From Larus michahellis (taxonomy: Eukaryota; Chordata; Aves; Charadriiformes; Laridae): a stretch of 64,000 bases of DNA. The position numbers and the translations under genes were made by a program. Positions 43,014 through 53,700 of the stretch are shown one piece after another (the first letter of the stretch is position 1; each line of letters opens with the position of its first letter). The notes beneath the pieces are model-generated. The model did not search any database and was not told the DNA's origin. It was given only the letters and a program-made list of their open reading frames with translations. The stretch spans positions 7,338,501 to 7,402,500 of the forward strand of contig NC_133910.1 of the NCBI RefSeq assembly GCF_964199755.1, in the 5' to 3' direction.

Positions 43014-43609
43014 GCGTGTGCTACGGGGGGGAACGTCCACGAGCGATCTCTGTAGCACAATAACGCAGCCACACGCTGACAGCGTGACGGACAGCAGAAG
43101 GAAAGAGGTTAATTGCAGTTCACTTCCACCCTTTCCTTGAGATGACTTTAATCAGAGAGGCATTTTTTTCACTGACAGGCTGTATAATTTTTTTTTTTTT
43201 TAAAGCGTCGCAAACAGTTCATTAACAGGAGTGAGCTGTGCCAAAATTCCTGTTGACTTCGGGAACATTAGGTTGCTAAGGGATATAAAAACCCATCCCC
43301 AAATTGTTTAGCAGCAGGAAACAGGCAGCGTCTTAGAGAGCTGTATTCCCTTGACTGCACAGATCTGTGTGTTCCTTGCAAGTGGCGGCATAACTTATCT
43401 CCTGTATGGATTTTATTTTCCCTCTGTTGTCCTAGAGTATTTTCGTTCCGTGAGTCCTGCTTTCAGAAAAGCAAGAGCTCAAAATCAGACTAAGAGAGGG
43501 ATGTGCGGGAGAAAACAGTTTACACAAAGCAATGCAAGGGAATGGTTATATCCAGGGTGTGATGAGGAAAGTGGCTTGTGATAGGGACTGATGCATAAGA
43601 TACACAAGA

Positions 43610-43615
43610 AATAAA
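43610..43615 (+). terminator. TRUB2: Likely TRUB2 polyadenylation signal (AATAAA)
   Basis: AATAAA about 600 bases past the TRUB2 stop and the first clear hexamer on this strand after it. The 3' UTR between includes a T run at about 43188-43200. Confidence 0.6.
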
Positions 43616-43639
43616 ACTGAAAGTGACCTGAAGGGGAAG

Positions 43640-45595
43640 AGGCTGGTTCTTGGCTCAGTACTCATCCATGAATATAATGACTCATTAAAAAAAAAGGCAT
43701 GCAGCTTTCCCCCGCCCCGAGGAACCCAGGGCGTTTGGGGGTCTGTGGTATCCTGCTCTGCAGCAGCTCCATGCAGACGGCGCGTACTGCCCTTCAGTGA
43801 AGCTCTGTAATGCCATTTGTTCTCCGTTACCTCATTACAGATGGGTCTGACTTAGCAGAAACACACTTCCTAAATTTAAATTAAAAATCTGAAGTTACTG
43901 TTATTGCACTCCGTATTTTTCCAGCTATACACTTAGCTAGCAAGTTTGGAGATCTATTTATAGAGAGCAGAGGATTTGTTCTATTCCTCTTCTGGATTCG
44001 GACTAAGGCCAGCATATTTCATCCTCCAGATAGTCATTAAAGTACAAGAAGTAACTGGGAGGAGCAGTAAGAGGGGCTGTGACGAAGTACCTCAGTGGCA
44101 GAGTCCAGTCCTGTCCTGAAGCACCCCAGGAGTCATTAACTTAGAGCCTGGAATCTTTCAGTTGTTCTGGGTTTCCCTGCTCTGCAGAGAGCTGCCAGAA
44201 CAGCAGCGGAGCGGAGCTGCCACCACGTGGCACGTCACCGTGCCAGCCGCAGAGCCGCAGGGGCTCCCCAAGGGCAGCTCGCTCTTACCTCAGCTGGTTG
44301 GTTCTGGGCGTGTTCATCCTCCGTGGACACGGGACTGGGGTCAGGGCACCTTCCACGGACAACTGTCCTGAGCTAACTGCAGCGTAAACCCATCACCACG
44401 GGAGCGTGAGTTCTGGAGCCGGGCAGAACCCTTGCACAGCTACAGCTGCAAGCTTTAATACTAATGCTCCTACCAGGAGGCAAAAACATGGACTTCTCAG
44501 TCCTTAAATAACTTTGGTCATGGAGCATACTCCATCCTACGTGGCCTACACCTAACGCAATCTGAACGAATTTCTGTACGTACTTCCCATTGCAAAAAAC
44601 CACTTCCAGTTGCATGTGCCAGACTAACGTTTTGGTGGGAACACTCCAGGATAAACCAGTTCTTCCACACAGAAAATACCAGCCAAAACAGCAAAGTAGG
44701 TTTTGAGAACAAAGTTATTATTTCCCAGTTCTTGTCTTCTTGTTACTTTTTTCCTCCCCTTAAAACTACTCCAAAACATGGGAGTTTTTCACACTTGGGA
44801 AGAGGGGGTTTATGGTGGAGAGGATACACCTGTAACCGCACCCGTGAGAGTCCATTCTTACATGGCCACGGTAAATACCCTCCAGAGAAGCACACCTGCA
44901 CGTTAGCAGAGACTTGCTTGAATGAGTCACACAATACAGATACTTTGCCTTTTCCCGGGCTTTAGACCCCTGCCCACGGCTTTTGTAGTAAAACAAGGCG
45001 TTTGTTAGTGATGCTTCTGTGCCAGGTCCAGAACCGAGAGCACAGAAACAGTTACCTCTTCTGAGCAGCAGCCTCGTGGCCTTTTTATGGTTTCCAAGCA
45101 CTACGAAGACAGATTCATTTGATTCAAATTTAGAAATAGTGATCAGACTGCAGCACGGGCCTGACCAGAGACCAGGGGGGGAAACTTACTGGCAAGAAGG
45201 GCTTACAAGTAGAAAGGGGCAGAAGGACATCAAGCTTGAGTGAAAAAAAGGACAACAGATCTGCAGTCAGCAGGGTGCTTCATCACTCAGAACTGCACGA
45301 AGCAGCCAAATTTAGTCTGTACAGTCACCCCCAATCCTAACACCTGACATTGGAACACTCAGGCTCTCAACATAATTTTGTGTTTAGGAGACGGCCACTC
45401 TCGCAGTGACTCTGCATCTAGAAGAGAGCAAAGGTAATCCAGCACCTACCCATTACTGGGTACTGCTGCCACGCTGCCTCCATTAAGCCCTCAGAAAACA
45501 TTTGAATAATAGATGTTACAGTTGTCTCAGAATATAGTTTAAGAATTTGTTCCCAGGTTCATGCAATGTTTTATAGGCTCTTAAAGGGAATTACT
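43640..45595. other. Tail-to-tail interval between TRUB2 and SWI5; no supported gene
   Basis: About 2 kb between the inferred 3' ends of two convergent genes. Open frames are short and unrelated to known proteins. No RNA gene or clear repeat was recognised. Confidence 0.5.
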
Positions 45596-45613
45596 GAGAA
45601 ATGTGATAGCTGC

Positions 45614-45619
45614 TTTATT
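45614..45619 (-). terminator. SWI5: Likely SWI5 polyadenylation signal (AATAAA)
   Basis: AATAAA on the minus strand about 610 bases past the SWI5 stop. It is placed by position and hexamer only. Confidence 0.5.
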
Positions 45620-46232
45620 CAGACGGGACAGTTCAACACAACTTCACATTTTGCCATTTACTACAAGAAATGATACAAAACCTCTAGATACCAGAGCAGT
45701 TAAGTACAGAAACGCAGAACACCCAGACTTATCCAGATTTGATCATAAAACAAAACAAAAACCCCAAATCACCACAACTTCAGCCTTCTTCCCTCCCTAC
45801 TTCTGAGGGTTTTATCTTTTCTTTCAAAGCAGCTATTACATTGCACATGTGTATGCCCTCACTTCCTCTAGCAATTCAGTATCCAAATAGCCCCTGGATG
45901 TCGTAGAGAAGCAAAGGCTCCATGGGAAGTCTTAACACCAACCTGAATTCCAACCTTTCCAATAAAAAAATAAAAATACTGTTCATCAGGTAGTAGAAGA
46001 AATTATCCAAAGTCCTACATCCCTTTCCCACAAGCAGGAAACGGTTGATAGGTTCAACAACTTTCATGTTCCAAAGCTTCCTAGAAATGAGGCTGTTAAC
46101 CCATACGCTGTTGCAATTCTACATACATATTTCTGAGGCCACCTTACATCAGTTCTAAACCACTAGGACACTAAAACATAATGGGCCAGTAACAGTCATT
46201 TTTGCAGGACGTGGCAGTCTTCAGGTTCAATA

Positions 46233-48703
46233 CTAGTCGCTAAGCTCCAGATCATATTCAGGGTAGAGCTGCTTTGTAGTAACCCCTCGGATAACAGCTA
46301 GAAAAGAAAGAAATACCATTGCTTTCATTAAACAAAGATCAGATCGATCAGAGAAGTTGTACTTTCCTCCCAGTAGCCTCTAACTATCCCATAGAACCTT
46401 CCATAACCACGAAACCAAAGATTTTGCAGTTTTGCTCCCCGCTTGTCTCAACACTTTTCTTGTTTAAGTGTGTGAAGAGCAAACCTGACAAAAATCAGTA
46501 AGACTTACAAAGTTTTGGCAATTCATAACACAGGCTAAAATAGTGGTAAATAACAATTATTTCACTTGTTCAGTTCTAAAAACCTCCCAAGAAAATAACA
46601 ACAAAAGCATTTGTGCTTGCACTGGTGATTAGGTAATATAAGCCTAGAATGAAGAATCCTTAAAACAAGCTCTGCCTTCATGGCGCAGTAGCTTCTCTCT
46701 CTGTCTACATGAAAACTTCGTCTAAGAAGTTCTTCCACAGCTTTCCCCTTCCTTACCCAGCTTGCCTAGCAGCATCTGGCCAGCATCTTTAATATCATTG
46801 TACTCATGGAGCAGAGAGATGTGCTTCTCCAATTCCTCCAGGCTGTAGCCTCTGTAACAATAAAGCCAGAAAGGTCAAAAATCATAGAAAAAATGATAGA
46901 AAAAAAAAATGACACAGCAGGATTGCTGCTGCAGCATAGCGAGTGCTGCCGCTGCTGACCAAGTACAGAGAGGATATTTGAGATACACAAGCCCAGCACG
47001 TCAAAAGCTGAATCTGAAGGCAGCAAGTACTGTTGCTACAAGTCATAAACATGAAAGCTACAAAAATCAGCAAATCTTCATTTTGAGGGTTTTTCCCACA
47101 TCAAGACTTACCAAAAAACCACAACAATCCACTCCCTGAGTTCTCAGAATCAAGTAGAAATAGGAATAGGCTGCAGTGAATTTGATTTATACAAATCTCT
47201 AATCTGCATCTAGGTAAAAAAAAAATATTTAAGGTCTATTTATCCTTGAGGATAACCCCCCCCCCCAGCTTTTGGAACAGCCTTTGTTGTGCTACCATTT
47301 CCATCTCACGCACTACACATTATCTTAGAAAATATCACTCCTTCGCAATGAATAACCCACAGAGATTCTCTCTCTTAAAAAAAAAAAAATAATCAAGCAG
47401 CAATTTTATCTCAGAACAGCTGCTAACAAGCAGCTGCCACAGTGTGTCATAAGAAACCACAATAAAACAGTTGCACGACCCTGTACGTGGCACCCGTCAG
47501 GCCACAGCGTTCTGCGGGCCACTTGCTTGTCTGGAAAATACCTCTGCTTCTCAAACACAAAGGTTTAACCCACTCGCCTCAGACACAAAGCAGACATTTG
47601 AACAAGTCACAGAACATTTGATCAAGGGGGAACAAAAAAGGAAATAATTTTACCTAGGACTAAATTGGGCAGGTCATACAAGTCATGATCTGAATTTTCA
47701 TTCTCACATGACCAAGCTCTTCTGGTAGCATGACGTGTTGTAGCCTCACAATAGTTAAAATTATTTGTTCCCCGTTTACACATAATTACCTCAGCAGCAT
47801 CTGGGGTAAAGTTAAAATCTTTTTATCCAAGGTCCTACTAAAACTTGTTTTGCTTTACCAAATAAACCAGAAAGAATTCCCTCATCTTTAACAGGTCCCA
47901 TAACTCAAAACAACACTGTAATCAACACTTTATAGCACCGTGATAAAAATGGCATCACAAGAGGTTTGCTTTTAGCTCTAATTCCTGGACCATATTTTGT
48001 TTTAAAAACAAAAATAACTGAGGCATCACAGGGAACACTGAGCTTGCCAACGACATACTCAGACAACAATTGTGCAATTTCCTGGTCCAGAGCAAGGTCT
48101 TTCTGTTTCAGCTCTTCAATTTCATAGCGCAGGGCTTCTTCGTTGGCTCCATGAGGTTGGCAGGCCCTTGGAGACGGGATCTGTAGAGCACAGAAGATGT
48201 TTAACACTAACTCAGCCCTGGCTGAGATGCTACCCGGCTGGTGGGCAGTGATCAGAAAATATGCTACGTGTCATTGGATCAAAAAGGAGACAAAATAAAA
48301 GGGAAAAAATATCTCCTTGGCGGGGATGAGGGGAAGCTCATGTAAAATCTTTGTGAGTTTATGTAACATCAGCCTGCTCCAGATCATACTCAACAGCATT
48401 TTGGAGATTTACAGTGTAAAATGAAAATAAAAAAATAAAAATCACAATTTGGCTTTTAAGAGAAGCTCCCAGGACGGTGCAGCGTCAAACCGCAGGGCCG
48501 GCAGGGACTCGGGCAACGGGGAACTTCACCCTCCATGAAAAACACCCCCCGCCGGGCCGGGGACGTACGAGCGGCTGCCGGGCGGCAGGGCCGGCCCCGG
48601 GGGCAGCCGCAGAGCAGGGACCACCTCCCCCCCCGAGCCCGGGCGGGGACTCACCGGTGACTTGAAGCCGGCCGCGCCGCTCCGCCGGCCGCCACCGGGG
48701 GTC
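46233..48703 (-). CDS. SWI5: SWI5, homologous recombination repair protein (conserved exons)
   Basis: SWI5 pairs with SFR1; the complex stabilises RAD51 (and DMC1) filaments and stimulates strand exchange in the nucleus. Exons (minus strand): 48703-48655, 48180-48059, 46851-46757, 46297-46233, all GT-AG with consistent phases. The first encodes TPGGGRRSGAAGFKSP; the FKSP motif is typical. The second carries a coiled coil (EEALRYEIEELKQKDLALDQ). The third encodes GYSLEELEKHISLLHEYND, and the last AVIRGVTTKQLYPEYDLE and the stop. The C-terminal 80 residues match human SWI5 closely. The reading frame stays open at 48703, where CTCTGCTTTACCAG looks like an acceptor, so a further upstream exon is needed for a start codon; see the separate entry. 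Confidence 0.94.
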
Positions 48704-48823
48704 CTGGTAAAGCAGAGGGGCCGCCGCGTCAGAGGCCGGGTACCCCCACGGCGGGGCCGGGCCGCCTCGGCGGGGGCAGGGGAGCGAGGGAGGGGAGCGG
48801 GACAACGGGGAACCGGGTCCTAC

Positions 48824-49125
48824 CTCCTGGGCAGAGGCCGCGGCAGGGCGAGGGGGCGGCGGGGCGGGCTGCGGCCCGCGGTCGGCGGGGACCGCTCGGC
48901 CAGGGCTGCCGCCTCCCGCTGCTCCGGGGCGGGGCACGCCGGGAGCAGGAGTCCTGCCGCGGGGCACGCCGGGAGTTGTAGTCCCGTCTCCGCCGCGGAG
49001 CACGCCGGGAGTTGTAGTTCTCCATTCACATGGCCCAGCCTGGGGACCCACCCCCCCCTAAAGCTGCAGGTAGCACAGGGCGTAATTACCCCAATTACCG
49101 CAACCGAGGTGATAACGCCTTCCAA
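48824..49125 (-). CDS. SWI5: SWI5 putative first coding exon (start codon uncertain)
   Basis: A donor (CCCAGGAG then GTAGGA, exon end 48824) joins to the acceptor at 48703 in the correct phase, across a 120-base GC-rich intron, giving the junction PLPRR-TPGGG. Upstream, this frame is open to a single ATG at 49125, which would give a 210-aa protein (human about 235). However, two ZNF143-like motifs lie inside this putative exon at 48964-48982 and 49000-49018, and such motifs usually sit upstream of the start of transcription. If transcription begins near 48,940, there is no ATG in frame and a non-AUG start or a different exon would be needed. Treat the N terminus as unresolved. Confidence 0.4.
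48934..49018 (-). promoter_or_regulatory. SWI5 promoter with tandem ZNF143-like motifs
   Basis: Read on the minus strand, ACTACAACTCCCGGCGTGC occurs twice exactly (49018-49000 and 48982-48964), and a third, weaker copy lies at 48952-48934. This resembles the ZNF143/Staf-type promoter motif. The copies are spaced 36 and 30 bases apart inside a CpG island (about 48.5-49.05 kb). Confidence 0.7.
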
Positions 49126-49352
49126 AAAACACCTCAGAGCAGCCCCAGCTCCGGGGCCCCAGTCGGAATGGGGTCTCAGGGAGTGCTCTGGCTCCCCATG
49201 GGGTCACTCATGCCATTATATATTATATATATATATTTATAGAGGAGAAGCTGCCACTGCCTGAGCCGCTGGCTGCCCCCCACATCCTGCCGGGCAGGGG
49301 AAGCGCTCGCTGAGGGCCCCGCGCAGCTCCTGGGCGTGCGGCCATAGCCTTC

Positions 49353-49977
49353 TGTTACGGTTATTGTCATTCAGACAATTATTCTCTCACGCGATGAGCC
49401 CTCCCCACCTGGGAAGGGGAATCAGGGAAAAACAAGGAAACCCGAGGGTTGACATATAAACAGATGCGATACACTAACACTTAATAACTAACATTAATAA
49501 TGCTGAAGAACCAGTATTGATCCCGATGCCAATACAAAGCACACGAGGCCCATCCCCAGCCCATTCCATCACGGAAGCCATGCGCTCCTGGCAGGGACAG
49601 CCAACGTGGGACTCTGCGAGCGCGGCGGCGGCGGGGGGAAGGGACAGGGTCAGGGTCCGGCACCGGGGCGAGGAGTGCTCAGGGTGGCAGCCAGCAGGGG
49701 AGAGAGAGAGAACTCCTGAGCAAACCTCCAATTTATATTGAATGGGACATTCATGGTATGGAATAACCCTGTTGGCAGCCTGGGGCAAGCACCCGGGTCT
49801 CGCTCCTCCTCGTCCCCACACCTGGCGAGCCCCAAAACACTGAGACCTCGAAAGCAGCGCCCCAGAGCTGGCTGGAGAGTGAGTATGTTCACCAAATCAG
49901 ACACCAGAGTCTTCTAAAAGCACAGTTTTCCCAAGCATTAGAAGAGAAACGAGTCTCGTGTCGCTCAAACCAGGTCA
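49353..49977 (-). mobile_element. Solo LTR of an avian ERVL-type endogenous retrovirus
   Basis: The 625-bp element begins TG and ends CA in both readings and is flanked by the same five bases, CCTTC, at 49348-49352 and 49978-49982, a target-site duplication of the size used by ERVL elements. In its sense direction (minus strand) it opens with TGACCTGGTTTGAGCG, has a central GGGTTATTCCATACCATGAA block followed by a TATA-like CAATATAAAT (49740-49731), and ends with a TCAACCC-containing U5-like part. This order matches an LTR family I know from many bird genomes. No internal retroviral sequence is present, so this is a fossil left by LTR-LTR recombination. The intact duplication suggests moderate rather than great age. 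Confidence 0.88.
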
Positions 49978-50159
49978 CCTTCCAAGGCCTCATCCCCGCT
50001 ACCACGGCCTGGACACCAACACCCGCTCCGGGGTCCAGTGCCATTCCCGGCCCGGCCACAGCGGCCAGCGCTTAGAAGGTCAGAGGACCTGGGAACGGGA
50101 TCACAGGCCGGTGACACCCGACGCCCGCGCCAGCCGCCACTTCAAAGGCAGCGCTCAGA

Positions 50160-50760
50160 CACCACAGGATAAAACGGCGACGCGGAGCTGCAGGACGCGC
50201 CCTGCGCAGGCGGGGGACGCCCGCCCCGCTCCCCGGCCGGGTGTGTAGCCGGCATTACCCGGGGCCACCGAGCCGCAGCGGAGAGAGGCCGCCCCCCGGC
50301 CGCCCCCCGCCGAGCCCCGCGCTGCGGCCCGGCCCGGGCCGGAGCCGGGCGGGGCGGAGTCTGGCGGCCGCCCCCGCCGCTCCCCGCCGCGGCTGACGTG
50401 GCCCGGGCGCGGGGCGGACATGGCGGACGGCAGCAGGCAGAGCAGGCTGGCGGCGGCCAAGAAGAAGGTGAGGGGACGGCGGGGACCGGACGGGACAGGA
50501 CGGGGGGGCTGGCGGCGGCCGGGCTCCCCGGGCCCCGCGCGGATCGGGGCCGCCGGGCCGTGCCTCCCCCGAGGGGCGCGGGCCAGGCCCGGCCGCCGCC
50601 GCCCCCTCAGTCCGGGCCGGGCCAGGCCGCGGTGGGGCCGCCGGGAGCCCCCCCGGTGCCCGGCGCTGCGGCCGGGCCTTCCCCGCTGGCGGCCGCCCCC
50701 GGCCCGGGGGAAGCCGGCCGTGGAGAAGCCGGGCCTGGGCTGCCGCGGTGCCGTGCGGGC
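50160..50760. promoter_or_regulatory. GOLGA2 CpG-island promoter
   Basis: Dense CpG sequence around GOLGA2 exon 1, TATA-less. It contains TGACGTGGC at 50394-50402 region: ACGTGGC at 50396-50402 equals the Golgi apparatus stress response element, and TGACGTGG also resembles a CRE/XBP1-type site. It ends 17 bases before the start codon. GC boxes (GGGGCGGAG) are at about 50350-50360. Confidence 0.65.
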
Positions 50761-53700
50761 TGCCCGCCCCGCTTTGGTTGTTTTCCTTCCTCCCCATCTT
50801 TTTCTATTTTATTTTATTTTGTTTTTATTATTTCCCCGGGGGAAGCTGTTCCCCGCGCGTCCCGGCGGGATGCGACCGTGTGTCAAAGTCATGCGAACGA
50901 GAAAGTGTCCTGGAGCAGTCCAGGCTTCCATTTTGAAATCCTCTGAATAATGGGATCCTTCTTCTTAATTTATTTCCCTCCCCCCCCATCCTGAGCCGCA
51001 GCCCTGCCCTGCCCGCCCGGCGGCTGGCGCAGCGGGGACGGGGGCGTTTGGGGGCGGTGGGGGTGTGTGGGCGGTGCTGGTGGAAGTTATATTTACATAT
51101 AACTGCCCAGGACTCCCCGGGTTTGGGCTTAAGTGTTCGATAACATCCACAGCAATGCCGGAAGAGCTGTCAGGGTTCAAGTTACAGCTTATCAGACTGG
51201 CTTTTCCTGGGTGAAATGAGTAAGATTTAAAAATCAGTTGTAGATTGCTTCTCCCCTGAGTTCGCAGTTATTACAGTATCTGCATTAACGTGTTGTCCGT
51301 CTTTTTCCTTTTTAAAATCCTTCACAGAGTGGAAGATCTTCCTAAAGTGTTTTTTCACTTTACATTCAGGATTAATTGCCCTGTATTAATGTTCCCTTAC
51401 TGCTCTTAATTATAACCCTAAAAAAAAACCAACCCCAAAATGTCTTTTAATCTCCTTTTAGATGCAGTATGGAGTATGAAGTTGTTTCCCAAGAATATCA
51501 TTAGCTGTATACAAAAGTTGAACATTTATAAGTTTGAGCCTCTTGGCATAAACCCATCACACTGGCTTTTACTTTAGGCTTCTCTGGACTTGTTTTGATT
51601 TTTATTTTTTTTCCCCAGAGGGACTAACTCTTTGAAGAATGTTTCTCTTGTCTTTACACTTGATCTGAACCCAGTGGAGGGTTTTGGTTTTTTTTCTGAC
51701 ATTATACTCATAGAAGGCATATTCTGTTTGCACTTCAGATTATTCTTTTTTTCACAGCTGAAGGAATATCAGCAGAAGAATAGCCCTGGAGCAACTGCAG
51801 GAACCAAGAAAAAACGCAAAACTAAGGAAGGCAGTAGACCCGAGACTCCCACCAATGATGACCAGCAGCCTCCAGAGAATGTGAGTGTCTCATTCTTTCC
51901 TCCCAAATCCATTTGTTCTTTGGTTTTCTGAACAACATGACCAGAGTAAAACCTGAATGGCATAGATGCCCGTATTGCCAGTTACGACGTGTGCTGCAGC
52001 AGTTAGCACCACCTCTCCTGGAAGGTGGACGCTGGAGTCGGGGTATGTGCCGAAGCGGTGTCTCATCATACAACGCTGTTGGGCAGCCCTGGGTGTGTCC
52101 AGAGCTGCTGTTTTGAGCTGTGTGCTCCTAACGAACTGGAGGATGCCGGTTTCTTTGGCTGCCTTTGATTGACATTTTCTCGCTGTCCTTTTCTGAGCCG
52201 TTTCTCTTTCCCCTTTTCTTTCGCCTCCTTTAGATTCAGAACATTCTGAAGGTGCTGGTGTCAGACCTTAACCGCTCCAATGGGGTAGCCATACCCTCAT
52301 TGGACAAGAGGAAGGTGAGGCAGTGCTCGCGTCCCTCGCAGTGACTCCCTCTCCCTGCTGCATGCTTCGGGTTCTGTTTACACTGACCTCGATTTTTTTG
52401 GATGGAGCCTTGTCCTGACATATCCACTGTCAGTTGCTTGAGTTTTGTTGCTGTTTTTATTAACATGAAGCTATTTGTTAACATGTGTTTCCATTGCTCA
52501 TAAGTGCTTGTTTCCTGCTGGTTTGTGTCAAACTTAACATGTGAAAAAGTGAAGCTTGTTAAAAACTCTTCCTTGGGACGGTCGAGCTTTGAGGAAAACC
52601 AGGAATTCGGGGTGAGGCAATAAACTAACTGAACCGCTGAGGAGAAGTGCACTAGAAGAGGTAGTGTTTTCTTAGTCTGTATTTCTCCTGTTCTGGGTGT
52701 CATTGCTTTTATTTCCTAGAGGCTTGGATCTGAAGGGCTCGTGTCCAGGGAAGCAGCTACCCCAAGTAAACTGTCTAGTTATTCCAGCCAGCCCATTTTA
52801 TGATAGGCGATGAAACTTGCAGAGGTGATGTACAGTCTGGCAAGTACCATGGGTTTAAATATGTTGAGGCAGGAAGTCAGATACTTCAAGTCAAAGCATT
52901 TGCAGGCTTTACTGTCTTCGTGTTCCCCAGGCTCTGAAGAGGAGAGGGCAGGAGGTATGCCAATAAGCAACAGGAATGTGTTCAGGAGCAAACATAAACA
53001 GCCTTTAAAAAAAAAAAATAATTTCAGACTGCCAGTTTATTTAAATAAGGCTCAAATTGTGATAGAAACTCAGGGAAGTCAAATTTTGTAGCCCAGAATT
53101 TTGTTCCAAGTTTGTTGTACCAAAGCTCTGCTTTTCATTTTCACTTGCATCATTTTGGTAGCTTATTTCCCTACTACTGTTGTTCCAGTCTAGTTGTCAT
53201 AAAGTAACTCATTATTTTATTTACTGCATATCTATGTGTCTCCAGCAATAAATGTAACTATAGCAATCACCAGGGGTACCAGAGAGTTGCAGTGAAACCT
53301 GCAAGGTGGAATGATGTTCACTCTGAATTGCCTTTATATCCCTTTTCTCCTTTTTTTTGTGTGACATTACAGCAGCTGTTCTGTCCAACTCACAGAGTGA
53401 ACAGTAGAAAGTTTTTCCACCTGGACCTTACATGTGTAGGTTGATTATCAGCAGAACTTGAGTGACTGCAAGCCTTGAGGGTGCTGGATGTGCCTGTCTA
53501 GCATCAGAAAGCATGTTTTGGTTGAAGTTTCACGCTTGTCATGGGGAGTATTTTCACTTAATGCTCATAAGCTCAGCATAAGTTAGATCGCAGAGGAAGA
53601 GACTGGTTTCACATTGGAGAGCAAGATGAAGATGGGTGGTCCATTGTTGTTGCTGAGATGGCGTTTGGTCTTGCAGTGAAGACCTGCCTGTGTCTACAGT

